NCBI RefSeq assembly: GCF_003762835.1
Contig: NZ_RJWA01000003.1
Location: 248,001 to 312,000 of the forward strand
DNA length: 64,000 bases
Reading direction: 5' to 3'
Source of the DNA: Micromonospora sp. HM5-17
GTDB lineage: Bacteria; Actinomycetota; Actinomycetes; Mycobacteriales; Micromonosporaceae
The notes below the pieces were generated by a model. The model had not been told where the DNA came from and did no database searches. It worked only from the letters and a program-made list of their open reading frames with translations. A program made the translations under genes and the position numbers. The first letter of the stretch is position 1. Every line of letters starts with the position of its first letter. Shown one piece after another: positions 29,109 to 37,103 of this stretch.

Positions 29109-30179
29109 TCAGACCGGCAGGGCCACGTTCGCGGGATCGGCCGGCCGGGGCGGGCTCCCGGCGGATCCGGGAGCGACCGCGGTGGAGCCGCGGACCACCA
29201 GCTCGGGGCGGAAGACGTACTCCGAGTGTGGGGCGGCGTGTCCGTTGATCTCGTCGACGAGCGCGCGTACCGCGGCGACCGCCATCGCGGTGACCGGCTG
29301 GCGCATCGTGGTCAGCGGCGGATCGGTGAACGCCATCAGCGGCGAGTCGTCGTACCCGACGACCGAGAGGTCGCCCGGGACCGACAGGCCGCGCTGCCGG
29401 GCCGCCCGGATCGCCCCGAGCGCCATCAGGTCCGAGCCACAGACCAGGCCGGTCACCCCGCGGTCGAGGAGCCGGGCGGCGGCGGCCTCGCCACCCTCCA
29501 CCCCGAACAACGACAGCTCGGCCAGCTCGTCGATCTCCTCGTCGGCCATGCCCAGCAGGCGCCGCATCGCGGCCTTGTAGCCGGCCAGCTTCCGCTGCAC
29601 CGGAACGAACCGGGCCGGGCCGGTGATCATCCCGATCCGCCGGTGCCCGAGCGCCACCAGGTGGGCGACGGCCAGTTCGGCGGCCTCCCGGTCGTCACAG
29701 GAGACGAAGGGCGCCGGGATGTCGGGCACGTAGCCGTTGACCAGGACGATCGGCAGGGGCCGGGAGATGAGCTTCCGGTAGCGGGTGTGGTCGGCGGCGG
29801 TGTCGGCGTGCAGGCCGGAGACGAAGACGATCCCGGAGACCTGCCGGTCCAGCAGCATCTCGACGTACTCGTCCTCGGTCACGCCGCCGGGTGTCTGCGT
29901 GCACAGGACCGAGGTGAAGCCGGCCTGCGCCAGCCCCGACTCGACGACCTGGGCGAAGGCGGGGAAGATCGGGTTCTCCAGCTCCGGCACCACCAGCCCG
30001 ACCAGGCCGGCGCTGCGTTTGCGTAGCCGGGCGGGCCGTTCGTAGCCGAGGACGTCGAGCGCGGTCAGCACGGCCTGCCGGGTCTCCGGCGCCACACCGG
30101 GGCGGTCGTTGAGGACCCGCGACACCGTCGCCTCGCTCACCTCGGCCTGGGCGGCGATGTCGGCCAGTCGTGCACGCAT
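29109..30179 (-). CDS. malR: LacI-family regulator of maltose genes
   Basis: 356 residues. The N-terminal helix-turn-helix and hinge (RLADIAAQAEVSEATVSRVLNDRPGVAPETRQAVLTALDVLGYERP) are followed by a periplasmic-binding-like sensor domain (about 60-330). Placed between an alpha-glucosidase and malEFG and flanked by CTTGC/GCAAG palindromes, it matches the MalR repressor of Streptomyces mal clusters. The ATG is 6 bases behind TAGAGT, so the mRNA is probably leaderless. An operator-like palindrome lies just above this -10, which fits autoregulation. Confidence 0.88.
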   Translation of the reverse strand: MRARLADIAAQAEVSEATVSRVLNDRPGVAPETRQAVLTALDVLGYERPARLRKRSAGLVGLVVPELENPIFPAFAQVVESGLAQAGFTSVLCTQTPGGVTEDEYVEMLLDRQVSGIVFVSGLHADTAADHTRYRKLISRPLPIVLVNGYVPDIPAPFVSCDDREAAELAVAHLVALGHRRIGMITGPARFVPVQRKLAGYKAAMRRLLGMADEEIDELAELSLFGVEGGEAAAARLLDRGVTGLVCGSDLMALGAIRAARQRGLSVPGDLSVVGYDDSPLMAFTDPPLTTMRQPVTAMAVAAVRALVDEINGHAAPHSEYVFRPELVVRGSTAVAPGSAGSPPRPADPANVALPV

Positions 30180-30185
30180 GGCCGC

Positions 30186-30191
30186 ACTCTA
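30186..30191 (-). promoter_or_regulatory. Putative -10 box (TAGAGT) for leaderless malR
   Basis: On the minus strand TAGAGT, then 6 bases, then ATG 30179. Confidence 0.5.
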
Positions 30192-30199
30192 ACGTATCG

Positions 30200-30265
30200 G
30201 CAAGATCTTGCGTAGATCCTGCAAGCCCTTCCATTAGCTGCAACGTCTTGCTAACGTCCCGGCAA
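30200..30265. promoter_or_regulatory. Cluster of MalR-like operator boxes between malR and malE
   Basis: GCAAGATCTTGC (30200-30211) is a perfect palindrome. CTTGC (30207-30211) and GCAAG (30221-30225) form a second, wider dyad. GCAACGTCTTGC (30240-30251) repeats the GCAA-N4-TTGC form, and TTGC (30248) faces GCAA (30262). CTTGCAG-type half sites are described for Streptomyces MalR. The cluster covers the promoters of both divergent genes. Confidence 0.65.
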
Positions 30266-30369
30266 CACGCACCAGCAGCGGCGCGACCCGGCGCCGGATG
30301 GACAAGTCCAGAGCTTCCCCCACCGGCCGGCCGTGCGCGGCGGGCCGGCCTTGATTGACAGGAGTACCG

Positions 30370-31617
30370 ATGCGCATCCGTAGCGCGGGCGTGGCCGCCG
30401 CCGTCGCCCTGGCGCTGGCCGCTGCCGGCTGTGGCGGCGGCGAGGAGCCCAACACCACCGAATCCCCCAGGGCCGCCGGCGGCAAGCTGGTGATCTGGGC
30501 GGACGACAAGCGCACCGCCGCCCTCAAGCCCTTCGCCGAGAAGTTCGGCCAGGCCAATGGCGTCACCGTCGAGGTGCAGGCCGTCGCCAACGACGTCCTC
30601 CAGACCACCTTCGTCACCGCGTCGCAGCAGGGCAGCGGCCCGGACATCGTCGTCGGCGCACACGACTGGATCGGCAACCTGGTCCAGAACGGCGCCATCG
30701 ATCCCGTCCAGCTGTCCGCCACGCAGAAGAACGCCTTCCACCCCACCGCCCTCAAGGCGGTCACCTTCAGCGGCCAGACCTACGGCGTGCCGTACGCGAT
30801 GGAGAACCTGGCGCTGATCCGCAACACCCAGCTCGCCCCGGAGGCCCCGCGGACGATCGAGGAGCTGGTCGCGACGGGCAAGCGGCTCAAGGCCGACAAG
30901 AAGGTCAGCGAGGTGCTCTGCCTCCAGGTCGGACAGAACGGGGACGCGTACCACATCTACCCGCTGTACAGCTCGGCCGGTGGCACGCTCTTCGGCACCA
31001 CACCCGAGGGCGACTACGACCCGAAGAACCTCGGCGTCGGCACGCCCGAGTCGATCGCGGCCTTCCGGAAGATCGCCGCCCTCGGGGAGAAGGGCGAGGG
31101 GGTGCTGAAGCGCTCGATCACCGCCGAGAACTCGATCTCCCTCTTCACGGGGAAGAAGTGCGCCTTCCTGGTCTCCGGCCCCTGGGCGATCAGCGACGTC
31201 AAGAAGGCGGGACTCGCGTACGACGTCACCCCGGTCCCCGGCTTCGCCGGTGCGGGCCCGGCGCGGCCGTTCGTCGGGGTGCAGGCGTTCTACGTGGCGG
31301 CCAAGGGCCAGAACAAGGCCGTGGCGCAGGAGTTCGCCGCCAACTACGTCTCCACGCCCGAGCTGGCGGTGGCGCTCTACCAGGCCGACCCGCGCCCGCC
31401 GGCGCTGACCGCCGCGCTCGACCAGCTCATGGGGACCGACCCGGACCTGGCCAAGTTCCTCGACGCGGGCAAGGACGGGGCCGTCCTGCCGGCGATTCCG
31501 GCGATGGCCGCGGTCTGGGACCCGTTCGGCAAGGCCGAGGCCGCGATCATCGGCGGCGCCGACCCGGCCGCCACGCTCACCTCCGCCGGCAAGACCATCG
31601 CGGGCCAGATCAAGTAA
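30370..31617 (+). CDS. malE: Maltose/maltodextrin-binding lipoprotein
   Basis: Extracellular sugar-binding component of the ABC importer, anchored by lipid. 415 residues. A signal peptide of about 20 residues ends in the lipobox LAAAGC, followed by a Gly/Glu-rich linker and the mature fold beginning KLVIWADDKRTAAL. GPDIVVGAHDWIGNLVQNG and TYGVPYAMENLAL are typical of MalE. ATG 30370 has AGGAG at 30359-30363. First gene of malEFG, divergent from malR. Confidence 0.9.
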   Translation: MRIRSAGVAAAVALALAAAGCGGGEEPNTTESPRAAGGKLVIWADDKRTAALKPFAEKFGQANGVTVEVQAVANDVLQTTFVTASQQGSGPDIVVGAHDWIGNLVQNGAIDPVQLSATQKNAFHPTALKAVTFSGQTYGVPYAMENLALIRNTQLAPEAPRTIEELVATGKRLKADKKVSEVLCLQVGQNGDAYHIYPLYSSAGGTLFGTTPEGDYDPKNLGVGTPESIAAFRKIAALGEKGEGVLKRSITAENSISLFTGKKCAFLVSGPWAISDVKKAGLAYDVTPVPGFAGAGPARPFVGVQAFYVAAKGQNKAVAQEFAANYVSTPELAVALYQADPRPPALTAALDQLMGTDPDLAKFLDAGKDGAVLPAIPAMAAVWDPFGKAEAAIIGGADPAATLTSAGKTIAGQIK

Positions 31618-31625
31618 CCGCCACC

Positions 31626-33242
31626 ATGGAGAACCGCGAGTTCGGTGCGGGGCCGGCCACGCCGGTCCCGCACCGCGGCCCGGTCCCGCCGCGCCACCAC
31701 GCCGGCCCCGTCACGGTGACCGGCCTGGCCGTCAAGGTCGTCGTCCTCGGACTGACCGTCGGGATCGCCGTCTGGGCGGCCTTCCCGCTGGTGGACGCCG
31801 GCGCGTGGGCCGGGCTGACACTGCTGGTCGCCGCCACGGCGGGACTCTGCTACCTCTACCTGACCCGGCGGTACGTCCCCGCGAAGTACCTCGTCCCCGG
31901 CACCCTCTTCCTGCTGGCCTTCCAGGTGCTCCCGGTGCTCTACACCGTGGCCACCGCCTTCACCAACTTCGGTGACGGGCACCGGGGGAGCAAGCAGGAG
32001 GCGATCGTCGCGATCCAGACCGCGTCGGTCACCCAGGTGCCGGGCTCCACCGAGTACGCCCTCGCCGTCGCCACGACCGGCGACCCGGCGACCGGTCCGC
32101 TCGTCTTCCTGCTCACCGACCCGGCCACCGGCACCGTCTCGGTCGGGGACGCCGGAGGGCTGCGGCAGCTTGCCGCCGAGGACGTCACGGTCGACGCCGG
32201 CGGTCGGGTCACCGCCGCCAGGGGCTACACCCTGCTCACCATCGGCCAGGCCGGCGCGCGCAGCGAGGAGATCACGAACCTCGCGGTGCCGACCGCCGGG
32301 GGCGCGATCCGCTCCGCCGGGCTCTCTCGGGCGTACGAGGGGAAGGCGCAGCGGACGTACGACGCGGGCTGCGACTGCATCCGGGACGCGGAGAGCGGGA
32401 AGGTGTGGACGGCGGACGCCGACCTCGGCGCGTTCGTGGCCGCGGACGGGGAGCGGCTGGCGCAGGGCTGGAAGGTCGGCGTCGGGTTCCAGAACCTGAC
32501 CCGGGTGGTGACCGATCCGAACATCTCCGGCCCGTTCCTGCGGACGCTGATCTGGAACCTCTGCTTCGCGGTGGCCTCGGCCGGCGGCACCTTCGCCCTC
32601 GGGCTGCTCTGCGCCCTGGCGCTGCACTCGCCCCGGGTGCGCGGCCGCACCATCTACCGGGTCCTGCTGATCCTGCCGTACGCCATGCCGTCGTTCGCGA
32701 TGCTGCTGGTCTGGCGGGACATGTTCAACACCGACTTCGGTCTCCTCAACAACCTCCTCGGTATGCACGTGGACTGGTTCGGGAACGCCTGGTCCGCCCG
32801 GGCGGCGGTGCTCCTGGTGCAGCTCTGGCTCGGCTTCCCGTACATGTTCCTGGTCGCCACCGGCGCGTTGCAGGCCATCCCGGCCCAGCTCACCGAGGCG
32901 GCCTCGGTGGACGGGGCGTCGCGCTGGCAGTCGTTCCGACGGATCACCCTGCCGCTGCTGCTGGTTGCGCTCTCCCCGCTGCTGATCGCCTCGTTCGCGT
33001 ACAACTTCAACAACTTCAACGCCATCTACCTGACCACCGAGGGGGCGCCGTTCCCGGCGGACAATCCGTCGGTCGGCGCGACGGACCTCCTGATCACCTA
33101 CACGTACCGGCTCGCCTTCGGCGGGCAGGGAGCGCAGTACGGCTTCGCGGCGGCGATCTCGATCTTCATCTTCACGCTGGTTGCGATCATCGCGGCGGTG
33201 ACCTTCCGGCGTACCCGGCAGCAGGAGGAGGTCTACTCGTGA
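31626..33242 (+). CDS. malF: Maltose ABC transporter permease
   Basis: Integral membrane permease, 538 residues. Two N-terminal membrane segments and a third near residue 95 precede a long extracytoplasmic loop (about 115-290, the MalF P2 domain). Then come the transmembrane core and the EAA loop EAASVDGASRWQSFRRITLP that docks the ATPase. The start ATG 31626 lacks a clear ribosome-binding site; it lies 8 bases after malE. No MalK-type ATPase is encoded nearby, so a shared ATPase such as MsiK must be supplied from elsewhere. Confidence 0.9.
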   Translation: MENREFGAGPATPVPHRGPVPPRHHAGPVTVTGLAVKVVVLGLTVGIAVWAAFPLVDAGAWAGLTLLVAATAGLCYLYLTRRYVPAKYLVPGTLFLLAFQVLPVLYTVATAFTNFGDGHRGSKQEAIVAIQTASVTQVPGSTEYALAVATTGDPATGPLVFLLTDPATGTVSVGDAGGLRQLAAEDVTVDAGGRVTAARGYTLLTIGQAGARSEEITNLAVPTAGGAIRSAGLSRAYEGKAQRTYDAGCDCIRDAESGKVWTADADLGAFVAADGERLAQGWKVGVGFQNLTRVVTDPNISGPFLRTLIWNLCFAVASAGGTFALGLLCALALHSPRVRGRTIYRVLLILPYAMPSFAMLLVWRDMFNTDFGLLNNLLGMHVDWFGNAWSARAAVLLVQLWLGFPYMFLVATGALQAIPAQLTEAASVDGASRWQSFRRITLPLLLVALSPLLIASFAYNFNNFNAIYLTTEGAPFPADNPSVGATDLLITYTYRLAFGGQGAQYGFAAAISIFIFTLVAIIAAVTFRRTRQQEEVYS

Positions 33243-34156
33243 CCGCAGTCGCGCCCCCGCGAGACCGGACCGACCGCGGTGGACCGTCGGCCGGGCCGCG
33301 CCGCGCCCACCGCTCGTGGGTCAGCGAGGTCGGCTGGCGGCACCTGGTGGGGCTCCTCGCCGTCGCGTTCAGTCTCTTCCCGATCCTGTTCGTGGTCTCC
33401 GCGGCGGTGAACCCGCTCGGCACGCTCAGCTCGACCGGGCTGGTGCCGAGCGGCGGGATCTCGGGGGAGAACTTCGCCAACCTCTTCGCCCGGACGGCGT
33501 TCGGCCGGTGGTTCCTCAACTCCGTCCTGGTCGCCGGCCTGGCGTCGGCGGCCTCGGTCTTCCTCTCGGCGCTGGCGGCGTACGCCTTCTCCCGGATGCG
33601 GTTCTTGGGCCGGCGGATCGGGCTGCTCTCCCTGCTGCTGATCCAGATGTTCCCGCAGTTCCTGGCGATCGTGGCGATCTTCCTGATCTTCAGTACCGTC
33701 ACCGACCTCTGGCCGGAGATCGGTTTCAACACGCCGTTCGGCCTGATCCTGGTCTATCTCGGTGGCGCGCTTGGCGCGAACACCTGGCTGATGAAGGGCT
33801 TCTTCGACACCCTGCCGAGGGAGATCGACGAGTCGGCCACCATGGACGGTGCGAGTCACGCCCAGGTGTTCTTCCGGATCATGCTGCCGCTGGTGACCCC
33901 GATCCTGGCGGTCACCGCGCTGCTCTCCTTCATCACCACGATCAACGAGTTCCTGGTCGCGAGCGTCTTCCTCACCGACACCGAGGCCAAGACCCTCGCC
34001 GTCGGGATGTACGGGCTGATCGACGGGGAGCGCAACAACAACTTCGGCATCTTCGCCGCCGGCACCCTGCTGACCGCGGTCCCGACGGTCCTGCTCTTCC
34101 AGTTCCTCCAGCGCTACATCGTCTCCGGGCTGGCGGCCGGGGCGGTGAAGGGGTGA
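33239..34156 (+). CDS. malG: Maltose ABC transporter permease
   Basis: Second permease, 305 residues, six membrane segments. EAA loop ESATMDGASHAQVFFRIMLP. C-terminal SGLAAGAVKG is typical of MalG. The GTG overlaps the malF stop (GTGA), which shows translational coupling. The gene converges on a DUF305 gene, with a hairpin terminator over the junction. Confidence 0.92.
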   Translation: MTAVAPPRDRTDRGGPSAGPRRAHRSWVSEVGWRHLVGLLAVAFSLFPILFVVSAAVNPLGTLSSTGLVPSGGISGENFANLFARTAFGRWFLNSVLVAGLASAASVFLSALAAYAFSRMRFLGRRIGLLSLLLIQMFPQFLAIVAIFLIFSTVTDLWPEIGFNTPFGLILVYLGGALGANTWLMKGFFDTLPREIDESATMDGASHAQVFFRIMLPLVTPILAVTALLSFITTINEFLVASVFLTDTEAKTLAVGMYGLIDGERNNNFGIFAAGTLLTAVPTVLLFQFLQRYIVSGLAAGAVKG

Positions 34157-34157
34157 G

Positions 34158-34177
34158 CCGGTGAGGCCGCTCACCGG
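34158..34177. terminator. Bidirectional hairpin between malG and DUF305 gene
   Basis: CCGGTGAG and CTCACCGG are perfect 8-bp arms around a GCCG loop, one base after the malG stop, and the hairpin contains the stop codon of the convergent gene. Confidence 0.65.
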
Positions 34178-34923
34178 GTCGGCAGGCCCAGGGCCTCCCG
34201 CATCCGGCCGATCTCGACGGCCTGCTCGAAGGCGATGTTCCGGGCCAACTCCCGGATCTGCGGGTCCACCCCGGAGGTGAGCACCTCCTGGGCCATCTGG
34301 ATGGCGCCCTCGTGGTGTTCGGTCATCATCTCGACGAACCGGCGGTCGAAGTCGGTGCCGGTCGCGGCCGCGAGGGCGGCGATCGCCTCCGGGCTCTGCA
34401 TCCCGTGCCGGGTCCGCGCGTCGTGGCCGCCGTGCTCGGCCGAGCCGGGGTCGAGCCCACGGTCCCGCAGCCAGCTTCGGAGGACCTCGACCTCGGGTTG
34501 CTGCACCGCCCTGATCCGGTCGGCGATGGCGATCACCGCGGCGCTGCCGGCCCGCTGCGGGGCCAGGGCGGCCATCGCCAGGGCCTGCTCGTGGTGCGGG
34601 ATCATCATCCGAACGAAGCGGACGTCCGCGGCGTTCGGTGTCGGGCCGGTGCCGGGGCTGATCTGGTCGGGCCGGAGGACCTCGGCGGACTCGCCCGGCC
34701 GGCCGGGCCGGATCACGGGCGCGGTGCCGTCGGCCTGCGCGGCCGGGGTCGTCGGCGCCGGGGTCACGGTGGCGGTGGGGCCCGCCGCCGGTTCCGGCTC
34801 CCCGGTCAGGGCGGCGACCAGGGCGGCGCCACCGACCAGGAGCACCGCGGCCACCTCGGCGAGCACGACGAGGCCGGTCGCGCGTCGGCGACCGGCTCCG
34901 TTCCCGTTCTTCGCCAACACCAC
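34171..34923 (-). CDS. DUF305 domain membrane-anchored protein
   Basis: 250 residues. One N-terminal membrane segment (about 18-40) and an Ala/Pro/Thr-rich linker lead to a helical exported domain. Two MM-x-x-HH motifs are seen, VRMMIPHHEQAL and EMMTEHHEGAI, the DUF305 signature; the fold is ferritin-like and often linked to metal, especially copper, handling. GTG start after GGGAG. No copper gene lies nearby, so the role is open. Confidence 0.85.
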   Translation of the reverse strand: MVLAKNGNGAGRRRATGLVVLAEVAAVLLVGGAALVAALTGEPEPAAGPTATVTPAPTTPAAQADGTAPVIRPGRPGESAEVLRPDQISPGTGPTPNAADVRFVRMMIPHHEQALAMAALAPQRAGSAAVIAIADRIRAVQQPEVEVLRSWLRDRGLDPGSAEHGGHDARTRHGMQSPEAIAALAAATGTDFDRRFVEMMTEHHEGAIQMAQEVLTSGVDPQIRELARNIAFEQAVEIGRMREALGLPTR

Positions 34924-35121
34924 AGCGTGACTCCCGTCCGCCGCCGGCCGAACGCGACGTAGCCAGGGCCTTCGTGCCGAGGTGGTGGCGCGCCCCGGCG
35001 GTTGGCCGATGGTAGCCGACCGGGTGCGGACCCGGAAGCGTCGCGGCCTGCAAGGACGCCGGGACCAGGAGGCGGCCTCGGCGCCGGGACGGCCGACCGT
35101 GACGGTGCCGGGTGGATGAGG

Positions 35122-35127
35122 CAGGAT
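35122..35127 (+). promoter_or_regulatory. Putative -10 box (CAGGAT) for leaderless gene at 35135
   Basis: CAGGAT, 7 bases, then GTG 35135. Confidence 0.5.
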
Positions 35128-35134
35128 GGCCGCT

Positions 35135-35476
35135 GTGGAAGCGCTGCGACTGATACTCCTCTACGCGCACCTGATCGGCTTCGCGCTGCTACTCGGTGGA
35201 GCCGTCGGGCAGTACGTCACCGGACGGATCCGGATCAACGCGCCCATGCTGTGGGGTGCCGGCATCCAGTTGATCACTGGGATCGGCCTCTCCGCGCCGC
35301 TGCGGGACGGGAACGAGCCGTCGCCGGCGAAGCTCGCCACCAAGCTGGTGATCGCTCTGATGATCTTCGTGATGGTCTTCTTCTCGCGCAAGCGGGAGGT
35401 GGTCAACCGGGGTCACTTCTTCGCGATCATCGGGCTGACCCTGGTGAACGCCGCCGTGGCCGTCTTCTGGCGCTGA
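35135..35476 (+). CDS. Small membrane protein of unknown function
   Basis: 113 residues with about four hydrophobic segments: LILLYAHLIGFALLLGGAVGQYV, a middle one around APMLWGAGIQLITGIGL, KLVIALMIFVMVFF and FFAIIGLTLVNAAVAVFW. The histidine in YAHLIGFALLLGG recalls small DUF2269/CopD-like membrane proteins, but I cannot assign it. The start GTG 35135 is taken from the -10 box position. Confidence 0.75.
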   Translation: MEALRLILLYAHLIGFALLLGGAVGQYVTGRIRINAPMLWGAGIQLITGIGLSAPLRDGNEPSPAKLATKLVIALMIFVMVFFSRKREVVNRGHFFAIIGLTLVNAAVAVFWR

Positions 35477-35622
35477 CGCCGGTTGACGCTGCGGCCGTCT
35501 CCCGGCCCGCCCGACCGGATCGGTGAACCCGTCGCCGCCATCGCGAAATGCCCGATAAAGGGTGACAAGTCGATCGGGGTCAGGCATCGGGCAGGCCGTC
35601 GAGTGATCTCGCACACGCTGAA

Positions 35623-35646
35623 GTTACGTAAGGGTAACGGGCGTTA
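35623..35646. promoter_or_regulatory. Overlapping GTTAC/GTAAC and TAACG/CGTTA dyads upstream of nucleoside uptake genes
   Basis: This is the main structure in the 311-base gap 35477-35787. GTTAC (35623-35627) faces GTAAC (35634-35638), and TAACG (35635-35639) faces CGTTA (35642-35646) with 2 bases between. A possible -10 TACGCT is at 35689-35694, so the dyads lie roughly 45-70 bases above it. A candidate regulator-binding site for the nucleoside cluster; the regulator is unknown. Confidence 0.4.
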
Positions 35647-35787
35647 AACAGTCGGGCACGATTGTCGGCCGGTGGGCAGGGGCGGGCGTACGCTCCCGTC
35701 CGTAACGTGGGACGCCGGCGGCACATGCGCAGGCCGGCACAAGGGCTGCCACCGCGCTGGGCGGTGTGCAATGGGAAGGAGACCGTC

Positions 35788-36870
35788 TTGCGCTCTGCGC
35801 GTGGGATGCGGATCGTCTCGGTACTCGCTGTCGGCGGGCTCGCGCTCGGCGCCGCCGCGTGTGGCGAGGCTCCGGAGGAGAACAACGCCGGCGGCGACGC
35901 GGCCGACAAGTACTCCGCCTGTATGGTGACCGACGTCGGCGGCATCGACGACAAGTCGTTCAACACCTCGGCCTGGGCCGGCCTGGAGGCGGCGAAGGCC
36001 GCGAACAGCAATATCGACATCAAGTACGTGGCGTCCAAGGCCGAGGCCGAGTACGAGCCGAACCTGCGCGGGTTCGTCAACCAGGACTGCGACTTCATCC
36101 TCGCCGTCGGCGGCCTGATGGGCGACGCCACGTCGAAGATCGCCAAGGCGAACCCGGACCAGCAGTTCGGCATCGTGGACGCGAAGCTGCCGGAGAGCAA
36201 CGTCTTCCCGATGCAGTTCGACACCGCGCAGGCCGCCTTCCAGGCCGGCTACCTGGCCGCCGGGATGACCAAGACCGGCAAGGTCGGCACGTACGGCGGC
36301 ATGAAGATCCCGCCGGTGACCATCTTCATGGACGGCTTCGCCGACGGCGTCGCGCACTACAACAAGGTCAAGGGCACGAACGTCCAGCTGCTGGGTTGGG
36401 ACAAGGCCACCCAGAACGGGTCGTTCACCAACGACTTCGTGAAGCAGGACGAGGGTAAGAAGGTCAGCGACGCGCTCGTCGCGCAGGGCGCCGACATCGT
36501 CATGCCGGTGGCCGGTGCGGCCGGTCTGGGTACCACCGCGGCCGCCCAGGCCTCGAACGGCAAGTTCTCGGTGATCTGGGTCGACGTCGACGGTTGCGAG
36601 AGCACCCAGAACTGCTCGGTCCTGCTCACCACCGTGGTCAAGAACATCAAGGACGCCGTCAAGGACGCGGTCCTGAGGGCGGCCAACGGCGAGAAGCTGG
36701 CCCACGACCCCGGCTACCTCGGCACCCTGGCCAACAACGGCGTCTCGCTCGCCCCGTACCACGAGTTCGACAGCAAGGTGCCGGCGGAGCTGAAGGCGGA
36801 GGTCGAGAAGCTCAAGACCGACATCGCCGCCGGTACGATCACCGTCACCTCCGCTGCCCAGCCGAAGTGA
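35788..36870 (+). CDS. BMP-family nucleoside-binding lipoprotein
   Basis: Binding protein of the BmpA/PnrA group, 360 residues, which captures nucleosides for the ABC importer encoded next. A signal peptide (MRIVSVLAVGGLALGAAAC) ends in a lipobox cysteine. The mature part has MVTDVGGIDDKSFN, typical of PnrA, and later DFILAVGGLMGDA and MPVAGAAGLGTTAAA. The start is read as TTG 35788 because AAGGAG sits 7 bases before it; ATG 35806 is the alternative. Binding proteins of this family go with RbsA-like double ATPases and two permeases, as here. Confidence 0.9.
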   Translation: MRSARGMRIVSVLAVGGLALGAAACGEAPEENNAGGDAADKYSACMVTDVGGIDDKSFNTSAWAGLEAAKAANSNIDIKYVASKAEAEYEPNLRGFVNQDCDFILAVGGLMGDATSKIAKANPDQQFGIVDAKLPESNVFPMQFDTAQAAFQAGYLAAGMTKTGKVGTYGGMKIPPVTIFMDGFADGVAHYNKVKGTNVQLLGWDKATQNGSFTNDFVKQDEGKKVSDALVAQGADIVMPVAGAAGLGTTAAAQASNGKFSVIWVDVDGCESTQNCSVLLTTVVKNIKDAVKDAVLRAANGEKLAHDPGYLGTLANNGVSLAPYHEFDSKVPAELKAEVEKLKTDIAAGTITVTSAAQPK

Positions 36871-37103
36871 CGACCGGTCGGCCGTCCCCGCCACGATCGG
36901 GACGGCCGACCAGGGCCGGCGTGTCGACGGACGATCCGGCCGTTCCGGTCCGCGTGGGGACGCTCTCCCACCGGGCCGGGGCGGCCGCTTTTCGCACCGT
37001 CCACCGACGGCCGAACAGTCCGTCATGATCGCCGGACTGACCCTGTCGACCTGGCCCCGCAGCAGCTAGGCTGCACCATCCGCCCATACCCCAGGAGGTT
37101 GCG

